Source: JBGQDM01 sp041495845 (GTDB lineage Bacteria > Acidobacteriota > Terriglobia > Terriglobales > Acidobacteriaceae). From it: DNA of 44,690 nucleotides. Below, piece after piece: positions 8,699-18,520 of this stretch. Every line of letters starts with the position of its first letter. Positions within the stretch are counted from its first letter, which is position 1. The translations under genes and the position numbers were made by a program. The notes beneath the pieces are model-generated. The model did not search any database. It was not told the origin of the DNA and saw only the letters and a list, made by a program, of their open reading frames with translations. Location of the stretch: contig JBGQDM010000017.1 of NCBI GenBank assembly GCA_041495845.1, positions 1-44,690 of the forward strand. The letters are read 5' to 3'.

Positions 8699-11061
8699 AA
8701 AACGTCGTTCTGGCTCTTCTCGCCGGTCTCCTGCTGACCACCATGGCAGCGGGAGATGCGGGCGTTCTGTTGCCCCGCGATAAGGAACAGCCCAATGCCG
8801 CCATCCTCTCGCTCGAAGAGATGGAGATCACCATCCGCATTGACAACGGCGACGCTCGCGTCTTCATCCGGCAGGTGTTTGCCAATCACAGCAACGCGAT
8901 CGAGGAAGGGAACTACGTTTTTGCCCTGCCCAGCAACGCCACCGTCTCGGATTTTGCGACCTGGGACGGGCCCACCCGTTTGCCCGCCGTGATCCTGGAA
9001 CGCAAGCGCGCCGAGGAACTCTACAACCAGCTCAAGGCACAAATGATTGATCCTGGCCTGCTGCAGATGGGGGAACGCGGCGCTGCCGAAGCTCGGCGCA
9101 GTTCTGTCTTCAGCGCCAAGATCGTGCCCATTCCACGCTTTGGCACCAAGCGCCTGGAGATCGAGTATCACGAAAATATTCCGGTCGAGAACTTCAAGTC
9201 CTACTTTGCCATCCTGCTGCGTCCCGACGCTTACCAGGCACAGACCGCAACTCACTTCTCCATCCACTTCGAGTTGGTCTCGGCGCATCCGATTCACGGT
9301 TTCCAGGCTCCCGCAAAGACCTACCCGCTGCAGATTCGCGAGAACACGCCGCAGCGGGTGGTGGCGGAATTCGCTGGCGATCACGTGCTACTGGGCGAGG
9401 ATTTCGTGGTTACCTACGAACAAGATCCCGCTGCCGCGGACAGGCTGGAAGTTTTGACTTATCGCAATCCGGTGAGCGCGGCGCCATCTCCAGACGAGAT
9501 TTCTCCCGAGCGCAGCGTGAACGAACCCGGCTTCTTCGAAGCCAAGGCGCTGATTGGTTCCGGCCGCTCCGGCGCGGAAGAAGGAGCGGGCCGCACCGTG
9601 GTTGCGCTCTTCGATGTGTCGCTCTCCATGCAGTGGGAGAAACTGGAGCGCAGCTATCAGGCGCTGGAAACGCTGCTGCGCGGACTCAAGCCCGCCGACC
9701 GATTCAATGTGATTCTCTTCAACGCGCAAGTGGCGCCATTCCAGCCGGCGCCGGTGGCTGCCGACCTCGCTTCGGTGCAGAAAGCGCTGGACTTTGTGCG
9801 CGCCAGCCGCTTGCGGGGCGGAACCGACGTTGATCGCGCTCTGGCCGCTGGACTCGCGCAATGTGCCGCCGCAGGGGCTGGCGACAAGTATCTCGTGCTG
9901 CTCAGCGACGGCGGAGCCACCCGCGGCCCCATTGCCACCGGCGCGCTGGCGCGCCTTTACGAGGCGGGCTGGAGCAAGTTGCCCGCGTCCTCCCGCCCGC
10001 GCACTTACGTTCTCGCGCTCGGCGACGATGCCAATCTCCCGCTGCTGCGCCTGCTCTCGCGCCAGGACGGTGTGCTGGAGCATGTGCTCTCCACCGAGCC
10101 CATCGACTTCAAACTCAATTCGTTTCTTTCCAAGATCGGGCGCAGTCCGCTGGGGCAGTTACGCCTTGAGATCGCGCCCACCGCCGGCGTGGATGCCGTC
10201 TACCCGCTGCAGACATCGGTGTTTGCGGGCGCGATGGCTTCGTGGGTGGGTCGCTACCAGCAGCCTGCGTCGGCGGTGAGCTTTACGCTTCACGGTGTGC
10301 GCAGCGGCCAGATCCTGTCGTCCACCAAGCGCGTGTCCCTTCCCGCGCAGACGCTCGACCATCCGCAGTTGCCTCGCCTCTGGGCCCGCGCCCGCGTCGA
10401 CGCGCTCCTGGAGAAAATTGAACGCGACGGTGAGGACCGCGACAGCGTAGACGAGATCATCCGCCTGGCCCGGAAGTACAAGTTGGTGACACCCTACACT
10501 TCTTTTCTCGCGGTGCCGCGGGCGTTGCTCCGTCCTCGGGTGATTCGTCCCGGCGATCCGGTCTTGCGCGTCAAAACCGACGAGTCCATTGCCTCGGTCG
10601 TCGCCCTGTTTCCTTTCGGATTGATCCAGCCGTTGCGCTACCTGAAGGCCGAAGACATTTGGCAGACCCGTTTTCTCGCGCCCACCGATTTGCAGGACGG
10701 AACCTACTCCGTCCGCCTGCTGCTCCGAGACCGTGCGGGACACGTGTACCGCGAGTCGAAGACCTTTGTCATTGCCAGTAAGCCGCCAACCCTTAATGTG
10801 AAACTCGAAGGCAAACGGTTCCAGCGCGGACAGGCCCTGAACATCCGTGTCACCGCCTCGCAGAGTACTCGCACCCTGCTCGCCAGACTGGAAGGCGCTG
10901 CCCCTGTGAGTCTGCGCTGGGACCCCGACCAGCGCGCCAGCGCCGGACAAATCACCATCCCCGACGAACTGCCGCCGGGTACCTATCGTCTGACCGTGAC
11001 TGCCGAAGACATGGCACACAATCTGGCCACGCAGGAGGTGCCGCTTGAAATCGTTCCGTGA
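8695..11061 (+). CDS. Secreted VIT and von Willebrand A domain protein
   Basis: 788 residues. A signal peptide (1-19) is followed by a VIT (vault/inter-alpha-trypsin) domain at about residues 25-180, recognisable from IRQVFANHSNAIEEGNYVF and ILERKRAEELYNQL, then a VWA domain at about 298-465. The metal-ion-dependent adhesion site looks complete: DVSLS (307-311), Thr377 in RGGTD and Asp405 in LLSDGG. The C-terminal third is beta-rich (ARKYKLVTPYTSFL linker, then Ig-like strands). VIT-VWA proteins of bacteria are usually exported and bind protein partners through the metal site. Coupled upstream by ATGA; its last codons carry the ribosome-binding site of the TPR gene. Confidence 0.93.
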   Translation: MKNVVLALLAGLLLTTMAAGDAGVLLPRDKEQPNAAILSLEEMEITIRIDNGDARVFIRQVFANHSNAIEEGNYVFALPSNATVSDFATWDGPTRLPAVILERKRAEELYNQLKAQMIDPGLLQMGERGAAEARRSSVFSAKIVPIPRFGTKRLEIEYHENIPVENFKSYFAILLRPDAYQAQTATHFSIHFELVSAHPIHGFQAPAKTYPLQIRENTPQRVVAEFAGDHVLLGEDFVVTYEQDPAAADRLEVLTYRNPVSAAPSPDEISPERSVNEPGFFEAKALIGSGRSGAEEGAGRTVVALFDVSLSMQWEKLERSYQALETLLRGLKPADRFNVILFNAQVAPFQPAPVAADLASVQKALDFVRASRLRGGTDVDRALAAGLAQCAAAGAGDKYLVLLSDGGATRGPIATGALARLYEAGWSKLPASSRPRTYVLALGDDANLPLLRLLSRQDGVLEHVLSTEPIDFKLNSFLSKIGRSPLGQLRLEIAPTAGVDAVYPLQTSVFAGAMASWVGRYQQPASAVSFTLHGVRSGQILSSTKRVSLPAQTLDHPQLPRLWARARVDALLEKIERDGEDRDSVDEIIRLARKYKLVTPYTSFLAVPRALLRPRVIRPGDPVLRVKTDESIASVVALFPFGLIQPLRYLKAEDIWQTRFLAPTDLQDGTYSVRLLLRDRAGHVYRESKTFVIASKPPTLNVKLEGKRFQRGQALNIRVTASQSTRTLLARLEGAAPVSLRWDPDQRASAGQITIPDELPPGTYRLTVTAEDMAHNLATQEVPLEIVP

Positions 11062-14000
11062 GGGTTGCCAGCTTGGAATTCGGATCACCCTCATCGTCGC
11101 GCTGGTGCTGAGTGCGGGTGCGCTGGTGGTCGCGCGCGGCGAATTGCCGGAGTGGATTCGCAACGCCGAAGCCGGTTCCGCAGTGGAGTCAGCTCTGTTC
11201 CGGCTGATGGCACTCCCTGGCGGTTCAGTTTTGTTCCGCCGCCCGCCGCGTGAGACCCGGCCTGCACTCGGCCAACTCATCCAGTCACAGCCCAAGAACT
11301 CCGACCTCTATGCCTTGCGTGCCCGCGAAGGCGAGCAGCAACTTGATTTTGACGCGGCGGAAAAAGATTGGAAGAATTACACCGCCAACGCTGCTGATCC
11401 CGGCTCCGCACAATTGCTGCTGGCCGATTTCTATCATCGCCGGCTTCGCCCGGAGGATGAACTTCGCGTGCTGTCCCAGGTCGCACAGGCGCCGCCGCGT
11501 TCCGACGAGCGTTTGACTCCGCCCAGTGCGCAGCGCTCCTGGCAGGCATTCGAAAGATCCCTCGTCCTCATCCGTGCGCAGGCGTTGTCCGACGCGCTGG
11601 TGAAACAGCAGTATCGCGCCTGGTTGACGTGTTATCCGCAGGAAGCGTCCGTCTACGCTCGTTTTCTCCAGTTCCTGGTGGAACACAAGGATTTTGTCGC
11701 CGCGTCTGATCTCATCACGCGCTATCACGCGACGTTTCCCAGCGACGGCGTTTTTCCTATCAAAGCGAAAGCTCTCGTTGCCTACCGGCAAGGCTCGGTG
11801 GAGCAGGGTCTGGCGGTTTACGAACAGAGCTTTGATCCCTTGTGGGACGCAGAGCTCATCAAGGGCTATTTCGATCTGCTGCGGGAAACCCGTCAGCTGC
11901 GGAAATTTCTGGATCATGCCCGCGCCGCAGTTGCTGCCCATCCCGACGATTTCAATGCCGTGGCCCGCGTCTTCTACTACTACCAACAGGACGGCCGGCT
12001 CGACGCCGCTCAGGAAGTCATCGCCGCGTACCGGCAGCACAAAGACGCCAGTGGAGCTATCTGGACTTCCCAGGAACTCTGGCTCTGCGCCCGCTTGCTG
12101 GAGAACATCAACGCTTACCCGGAAGCCGCCCGCTATTACTACGCCCTCTACAACAGCCAAGGTAGAAAAGACGCGCGCGAACTTGCGCTTACCGGACTGA
12201 CGCGCATTCTGCTGACCGCGCCCGAGACTTCGATTCGCCTGGGCGCGGGTGATCTCTCCATGTATCGCGACATCGGCAACCTGGACCAGGGGCCCGGCTT
12301 GCTCAACGGAATTCTCTCGCTGCTGCTCAACACCACCAACCCGGCTTCGGAGTATGCGGCCGCGGAACAGCGCAGCCATAGCTACTTCAATCGGGCGCGC
12401 GCCGCCCAGTTGCTGGCGCTGCTCGATGAAACTTTTCCAGCGGCAGCGGAGCGCTCCGCTCTCCACGCCCGCTTGCTCGAGTACTACGCCAGTGCGGGAG
12501 AATCGGAAGCAGTCATCCGCAGTGGGCGCGAGTTTCTCGCCGCCTTTCCAAAAACCCCCGAGCGCACCCGCATTTCGCTGCTTATGGCCGATGCCTATTC
12601 CCGCGCCGGCAATTCGCGCGAGGAGTACGCCATCTATGACGCCGCCTTGAAGGAACTCGCCGACGCGGCGCAGAACGTGCCTCTCGGCACCGAAACGCAA
12701 AATTCTGGTGTGGGTGCTCCCAGCTTCAACGCGCCGCCTCCTACCGCCGACTTGGGCAATGAGGGAGGCGAAGGGGAAGAAGGTGAGGGAGAAAACGATG
12801 CGGGTGGCCCTCAGCCACCGCCCACCCGCAAGAACCCACCCGCAGCTTTTCAAGTGGGACGGCAGGCTGCGACTTTGCAAGTAGGCGCGCGTTCTCCAGA
12901 ATATGCGCGCGTCTTGGAACGCTACCTCGCGCGGCTGGCCGCCGACCAGCAAGTTCCCGCCGCAGTGGGCATTCTGCGCCGGGAGGTGGAGCGCAATCCC
13001 GATGACCCCGGCCTGTATGAGCGGCTCGTCAGTTTCTTGGACCAGAACCATCTCGGCACCGAGCAAGAGGAGGTCTATCGGCGCGCCATTGCCCGTTTTC
13101 CAGACCGCTCCTGGTATCACAAGTTCGCTCGCTTCTATCTGCGCTGGAAGCGAAATGCTGAATTTGAACAGTTGAGTCGCCAGGTTATTCAAGCCTTCAA
13201 CGGCTCGGAGCTGGAGTCTTATCTCGACGATGTGGGCTACTCGGGCACTCCCGGACTCTATTTGCGCTTGAATCTGTATGCTCACCAGCGCTTTCCGCAC
13301 AACCTGGCGTTTGTGCACAATCTGCTCAGGGCCTATCAGTCACCCGCAACTCGCGACCCGGTTGCCTACGAAAAACTGTTGCGCGAACACTGGTTTGAAG
13401 ACGCAGGAATGGAAAGTGAATTCTTTGCTTTCTTGTCCGCTCGAGGCCAGCTCGAAAGAGAAATGCAGGAAGCCCGGTCAGCGGCGGGTCAAGACGCAGC
13501 TGCCTTCGTTCACGACAATCCAGCGGCTGCCACTCTGGTCGCCGAAGCTGAACTGTGGCGCTCCCATTTCGAGCAGAGTGCGCCCTATCTGAAAGCGCTA
13601 GCGGAGGAGTATCCGGCAGATCGCGGACTGACTTTGCGCGCCGCTTCCGTGTTTCGTTCGCTTGCCTACACCGAGCCGGCAAACACCGCGGTGGCAGTCC
13701 ATCTCCTCGAAAGCGCCGTCAAGGCCAATCCCACGGATACCGCGTTGCTAGCCACTGTTGGCGATGTCTATGCCGACCGTGAACAGTTTTCCCGTGCTGC
13801 TCCTTACTGGAATCGCATCCCCGTAGTCGAGCCCGGTGAGGCGGCGCGATATCTTGAAACTGCGAGCATCTATTGGGACTATTTCGATTTTGATCAGGCT
13901 CTCCGCTGGATTGGCGAAGGCCGTAAGCGCAGCGGTGACAACACCCTCTATGCCTATCAGGCTGGCGCCATTTTTGAAAACAAGCGCGATTACCCGCACG

Positions 14001-17000
14001 CCGTGCAGGAGTATCTGCGCGGCGCATTGAGTGGAGAAGAAAACTCTGCGGCGTGGAACCGCTTGCTGGAGCTCGCGCGCCGCAAACCGCTGCGCGCAGC
14101 GGTGGAAGCCGCCACGGCCGATATAGCGCCGGGCGAGACGCCAGCTTGGCAGGCAGTGCGTCTTCGCATTGCGCTGCTTGAAGCCATGGAGCGCCAGTCA
14201 GAAGTCGGACCCTGGCTTGACGGGCTACTGCAGCGCAGTTCGTCCATCGAACTGGTGGAACAAGTTGCCAGCCTGGCGCAGCAGCGCTCGCTCGAGTTGG
14301 TACGCCAGCATGCTCTCGAAAAGCAGGCCCAGCTCTCTACCGACCCGGTGGTGAGGCTGCAGCTTCGCTACACGCTGGCGCAGTTCTACGAAAACAAGAA
14401 GGACTTTACTTCGGCCCAGAGCAACGTCGAGACGCTCTATCGGGAGAATCCAAAGATTCTCGGAGTCGTGCGCAGCACTGCGGATTTCTACTGGCGCACC
14501 AAGCAGCAGGAAAAAGCCATTGCCGTTCTGGAGCAGGCGGCGAAGGACGCATACCCCGACCTGGCCCGCCAATTTAAGTTTGAGGCAGCGCGCAAATCCA
14601 CTGAAGCAGGAAAATTCCAGCACGCCCGCGACCTATTGCAGCCCTTGTTGCAGGCCGCGCCCTACAACTCCGAATATGTTGCCGCCCTGGCCGACACCTA
14701 CGCCCGCGCCGGCGACGATGCCGGACTGCGGCAACTGTATCTGGACAAAATCACTGCATTCCGCCAAGCCTCGTTCTCCACCGAGGAACGCAGGACACGC
14801 ATCGCCGAACTTCGCCGCGGACTGATTCCTGCTCTTACCCGCCTGCGGCAATTCGGCCCCGCCGTCGACCAGTACATCGAGTTATTGAACGCTTTTCCGG
14901 AAGACGAAGGGCTAGCTTCGGAAGCTGCGCTCTATGCTCAGCGCAACGCGCAGCAGGCAAAACTGGTGGACTTCTACGCCAAAACGGTGGTGCAGTCACC
15001 GCGCGATTGGCGTTGGCCGGTGGTGCTGGCGCGTATTTACACCAGCTTGGAGAATTTCCCGGCCGCCATCGAAGCCTACGGCAAGGCGGTCGCCGTACGG
15101 CCCGACCGTGTGGACTTGTACTCTGCGCGCGCTGGGTTACTCGAACGCCTGATGCGCTTCGACGAGGCGGTCGCGGACTACGAACATCTCTACCAGCTCG
15201 AATACAAAGATGCGAAGTGGATGGAGAAGGTGGCGGAGACCCGAGCCCGCCAAGGTCGAATTCCGGAAGTAGTGACCGCTCTTCGCACCGCGCTGATTGA
15301 TCCGCAGCCGAAGAATCCCGATGCCTACTTTGACGCAGCCCGCCGGCTCGAACATTGGAACATGCTGCCGCAAGCGCTGGCGATTGCTCAAGAGGGTGTG
15401 GATGTTGCCGGGAGCGAACTGCTGGCCGGTACTCGGAATAGCGCGGATGCCGTGCTCTATGCCCGCATCGCCACCCGCCTGCGCCAGCCGGAAAAAGCAT
15501 TGGACGTGCTCGCTGCCGCGCGCACTGCTGCCGCTTCCTCACTGCCGGTGTTGCAAGAGCAAGTGGCTCGCGAGGGCATTGCCGCCATCACCGATCGCGA
15601 GTGGCGCGAGCGGACCGTGGAGCTGCGCCGCTCGAATGCCCTGAGCGCATGGCAGGCGGCGCTTCGCGAGATGGGCGCTGTGGTTACCACTTACTTCACG
15701 CCGGAGGAGAAGTCGAACCTGGAGAAGTTGGCGCAGTCCCGCTTTGGCGGGACCGTGGCGGATGTCAACGAATCTGGCGTCCCCCTTGCTGAAGCCGCCG
15801 GCCTGGCGCCTCTTGAAGCACGCTGGCGTTCGCAGTTGATGAACGCTGCTGGTCCCGAAGAACTCCGGCTCACGCGCATGAGGGCCTACATCGCGCTGCA
15901 GCGTCGACGTCTGGCCATGGGATCGCTGGGCGGGGAACTGGAACGGTTTGCCGACAACCTGGTCCCATCCGACCGGAACTTGGCCTGGCGCGAAGCAGCA
16001 GAAAGTTATCGGGCCACTCGAGACGCCACCAGCGAACTGCGGGTGCGCATCCTGGAGACACAACAGGGAACCTCTTTCGACGACAACCGCTACTTCGAAC
16101 TTCTGTTGGCGCAACGACCCGACGAACTGGTCCGCCTAGCCGCCTCCAAAGGGTATCGTGCCCAACCCGCGGCAAATTTTGCCATGCAACATGGCGATGC
16201 CGCGCTGACGCACCGAGTCATTGCTGCCTTTGGAACCGCGCGCCAGCCGGTTTGGAATCGTTCGTACCAGGCACTGGCGGGACTGAACTTCGCAGAAAAA
16301 ACTCCGGCGATCCAGACTGCCTTTGTCAGTGTCCTTGGCGATCAGACCATCGGCGAGCGTATCGGTCATCCCGTGGACCGGGCCCAGCAACATGCCGGCT
16401 CGACCTGGTTTTATTACGGTTCGCGATATGGCGAGTATCTCGCGGTCGCGCAGCAGGGAGACGCGAAGGACTTTCTGCCGGCGCAGCTCGAACAAAGCCC
16501 CGCAACTGCATCTGCCTATGAGACCCTCGCCGACTATTACTCAGAGACCGCGCAGGCCAAGCTTGCCATTGCGGACTATCAGCACGTACTTGATCTCGGA
16601 GCCAGCAACAATGCCGCCCGGCTGAAGCTGGCCTCGACATATTTCAAGTCCGGAGCCCGCATCGAAGCGCTGGCGCGGTGGCGCCAGGTTTTCACCTCGC
16701 TGCATGTGCAGGTGGACCAGGTGCGCGTGCCGGAGAATTTATGGACTGACTTTGCCGCTCTCTCGTCCGAACTACGCGCCCGGCATTTGTTCGCTCAGTT
16801 CCGGCCGGAGGCCGACTCGCTGTTGCGCGGCTATCTGCATCGCAACGGCAACTATCGCTCCAACCAACTGCTGCACAGTGCTTACACCGCACTCGAAGAT
16901 CCGCCGGCGGCAACCACATGGCTCCTTGATCTGGCCGGAGCTGCCCCGCGCCCCGACTTGGTGCTCGGCGAAGTCGTGGACGCGCGCTGGATTCCGACGA

Positions 17001-18520
17001 AGCAGCGCGGTCCGATCTTCGAGCGCGTCGTCGCCATGCGTGAGGAAGCTTTGGCCAAAGCGGAAGGCCCAGCTCGCGAATATGCCGACGCCGATCTGCA
17101 CAGCTGGCAGTTGCGCTGGCTGCGCCACTTACTCCACCAGCGCGAACTCGAACACGCCCGCACCCTGTTGCAGTCAGTGCCGGCGGAAGCGAGGCTGGCG
17201 CGCCAGTCCGAATTTCTTCCTGTCGAGCTACAGGTCGCCGACCAAGGCGGAAAACTGGACGCGCTGTTGGAGAGTTATCGTGCCAGTGCTGAAGGACCTC
17301 CTGCGCCGGAGACGTTGCGTATCGCAGCGAAAACACTGCAACGCGAGGGGCAGCGTTCCGCGGCTCGCAAAACGCTGGAGCTTGCTCTCGCCATCGAGAT
17401 TGAACGTCATCAATTGAACGCGCCCAACCTGCTGGGCCTGGCGGAAATCCGCCTGGCGGATGGTGATGTCACGGGTGCGTTGCAACTGCTGCGCCGGTTA
17501 GTGTTGGTGGTGGGAAATCCGCTGGAAAATCTGGATCCCGCGGCGGCATTGCTGGAAAAAACAAGTCACCCGCGTGAAGCGATTGATTTTCTCGACCAAC
17601 TTGCTAAGGCTGTCCCTTGGGACGAACGAGTGCAGCTGCGGTTGGCCCGCACCCGCATCGCCGCGGGAGTGGAAGCCGAGAAAGCTCGCGACGATTTGGC
17701 GACGCTTACCGGCAGCAACGAGGCGGCGTACGAGGTCCGCGCGCAAGCTGCGACCGCGCTCGCGGGCACCCGCCAGCAGGTGCGTACCGGCAGCGCCGAA
17801 CTGCAATTGCTCGCCGCAGGGGAAGTTCCATCCGCTGCTGCTGCCAACCAACCGTACTTCCTCCCGGCGCGTCTGGCGGCGGCGCAGAAAATAACGGAGG
17901 AAGCCGCCCGCGTCTCGCTGCTTCGTGCTGCGGTTGCCGAAGTCCCACGTAGCGACGAGGCCCGCATGCAACTCTTCCGTTCCCTCGCGAAACTGCAGCA
18001 GGACGAGATGGCCCTCCTTTGTTTCCAGCCTTTGCTTTCTGCTTCCTGGATGCAGGCGCGTTTCGTAAGTTCGGGCGAAGGGGACAGCATCCTGGGCGAT
18101 GAACCGGAAATCGAGTCGTCCAACTGGATCCCGACTGCGCGTGCAACGATGGCTAACCCCTCCGAGGAAACGCCGGGGGAATACCCGGTTATTACCACAC
18201 GGAGAGCTGTGATTCTCAGCCGCGCGCAGCAGAGCGAGCTCAGCGCCGAATTGGGACGTGCGTACGCTCGCCGTGGCGATCTTGACGCCGCGCTGCAGTA
18301 CTTGAGCACGGCGCGTAGGCTCGCGCCGCCTGCATCGCGGAGCGCGCTCAGCCACGACCTGAACGCGATTCTCGCCGAACAGAAGCTCCGTCACGAGAAC
18401 GATGGCCGCCGCCCGCTGATTCACGACGCGCTGGAGCAACCCGGAATCGTGCGGCCTCGTCTGCTGCCGCATGCGGCGCCATCTCCACCGCTCGCAACTC
18501 CGAAAGGAGGTGTGTCATGA
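11045..18520 (+). CDS. Giant membrane-anchored TPR protein (2491 residues)
   Basis: The start is TTG at 11045, five bases after a perfect AGGAGGT (11033-11039), and overlaps the VIT/VWA gene by 17 bp. The N-terminus has one hydrophobic segment (about residues 12-31), then almost the whole length is alpha-helical with dozens of degenerate tetratricopeptide units (for example AFKDDF-type A/B helices, GNLDAALQYLSTARRLAPP near the C-terminus). A low-complexity acidic and proline-rich linker (about 571-600, GGEGEEGEGEN then PPPTRKNPP) separates an N-terminal superhelix from a much longer C-terminal one. No catalytic motif seen. Probably a periplasmic scaffold holding the co-encoded VIT/VWA, transpeptidase and SpoIID proteins. 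Exceptionally long for a single TPR chain. Confidence 0.93.
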   Translation: MKSFREGCQLGIRITLIVALVLSAGALVVARGELPEWIRNAEAGSAVESALFRLMALPGGSVLFRRPPRETRPALGQLIQSQPKNSDLYALRAREGEQQLDFDAAEKDWKNYTANAADPGSAQLLLADFYHRRLRPEDELRVLSQVAQAPPRSDERLTPPSAQRSWQAFERSLVLIRAQALSDALVKQQYRAWLTCYPQEASVYARFLQFLVEHKDFVAASDLITRYHATFPSDGVFPIKAKALVAYRQGSVEQGLAVYEQSFDPLWDAELIKGYFDLLRETRQLRKFLDHARAAVAAHPDDFNAVARVFYYYQQDGRLDAAQEVIAAYRQHKDASGAIWTSQELWLCARLLENINAYPEAARYYYALYNSQGRKDARELALTGLTRILLTAPETSIRLGAGDLSMYRDIGNLDQGPGLLNGILSLLLNTTNPASEYAAAEQRSHSYFNRARAAQLLALLDETFPAAAERSALHARLLEYYASAGESEAVIRSGREFLAAFPKTPERTRISLLMADAYSRAGNSREEYAIYDAALKELADAAQNVPLGTETQNSGVGAPSFNAPPPTADLGNEGGEGEEGEGENDAGGPQPPPTRKNPPAAFQVGRQAATLQVGARSPEYARVLERYLARLAADQQVPAAVGILRREVERNPDDPGLYERLVSFLDQNHLGTEQEEVYRRAIARFPDRSWYHKFARFYLRWKRNAEFEQLSRQVIQAFNGSELESYLDDVGYSGTPGLYLRLNLYAHQRFPHNLAFVHNLLRAYQSPATRDPVAYEKLLREHWFEDAGMESEFFAFLSARGQLEREMQEARSAAGQDAAAFVHDNPAAATLVAEAELWRSHFEQSAPYLKALAEEYPADRGLTLRAASVFRSLAYTEPANTAVAVHLLESAVKANPTDTALLATVGDVYADREQFSRAAPYWNRIPVVEPGEAARYLETASIYWDYFDFDQALRWIGEGRKRSGDNTLYAYQAGAIFENKRDYPHAVQEYLRGALSGEENSAAWNRLLELARRKPLRAAVEAATADIAPGETPAWQAVRLRIALLEAMERQSEVGPWLDGLLQRSSSIELVEQVASLAQQRSLELVRQHALEKQAQLSTDPVVRLQLRYTLAQFYENKKDFTSAQSNVETLYRENPKILGVVRSTADFYWRTKQQEKAIAVLEQAAKDAYPDLARQFKFEAARKSTEAGKFQHARDLLQPLLQAAPYNSEYVAALADTYARAGDDAGLRQLYLDKITAFRQASFSTEERRTRIAELRRGLIPALTRLRQFGPAVDQYIELLNAFPEDEGLASEAALYAQRNAQQAKLVDFYAKTVVQSPRDWRWPVVLARIYTSLENFPAAIEAYGKAVAVRPDRVDLYSARAGLLERLMRFDEAVADYEHLYQLEYKDAKWMEKVAETRARQGRIPEVVTALRTALIDPQPKNPDAYFDAARRLEHWNMLPQALAIAQEGVDVAGSELLAGTRNSADAVLYARIATRLRQPEKALDVLAAARTAAASSLPVLQEQVAREGIAAITDREWRERTVELRRSNALSAWQAALREMGAVVTTYFTPEEKSNLEKLAQSRFGGTVADVNESGVPLAEAAGLAPLEARWRSQLMNAAGPEELRLTRMRAYIALQRRRLAMGSLGGELERFADNLVPSDRNLAWREAAESYRATRDATSELRVRILETQQGTSFDDNRYFELLLAQRPDELVRLAASKGYRAQPAANFAMQHGDAALTHRVIAAFGTARQPVWNRSYQALAGLNFAEKTPAIQTAFVSVLGDQTIGERIGHPVDRAQQHAGSTWFYYGSRYGEYLAVAQQGDAKDFLPAQLEQSPATASAYETLADYYSETAQAKLAIADYQHVLDLGASNNAARLKLASTYFKSGARIEALARWRQVFTSLHVQVDQVRVPENLWTDFAALSSELRARHLFAQFRPEADSLLRGYLHRNGNYRSNQLLHSAYTALEDPPAATTWLLDLAGAAPRPDLVLGEVVDARWIPTKQRGPIFERVVAMREEALAKAEGPAREYADADLHSWQLRWLRHLLHQRELEHARTLLQSVPAEARLARQSEFLPVELQVADQGGKLDALLESYRASAEGPPAPETLRIAAKTLQREGQRSAARKTLELALAIEIERHQLNAPNLLGLAEIRLADGDVTGALQLLRRLVLVVGNPLENLDPAAALLEKTSHPREAIDFLDQLAKAVPWDERVQLRLARTRIAAGVEAEKARDDLATLTGSNEAAYEVRAQAATALAGTRQQVRTGSAELQLLAAGEVPSAAAANQPYFLPARLAAAQKITEEAARVSLLRAAVAEVPRSDEARMQLFRSLAKLQQDEMALLCFQPLLSASWMQARFVSSGEGDSILGDEPEIESSNWIPTARATMANPSEETPGEYPVITTRRAVILSRAQQSELSAELGRAYARRGDLDAALQYLSTARRLAPPASRSALSHDLNAILAEQKLRHENDGRRPLIHDALEQPGIVRPRLLPHAAPSPPLATPKGGVS

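Noticed and set aside
10159..11295. 378-residue minus-strand frame across the VIT/VWA and TPR junction
   Set aside because: No recognisable domain and it crosses two well-supported coupled genes on the other strand.
11285..13318. 677-residue open frame on the minus strand opposite the TPR gene
   Set aside because: It is a GC-driven antisense shadow: no motif, no ribosome-binding site, and the plus strand encodes an uninterrupted TPR protein.
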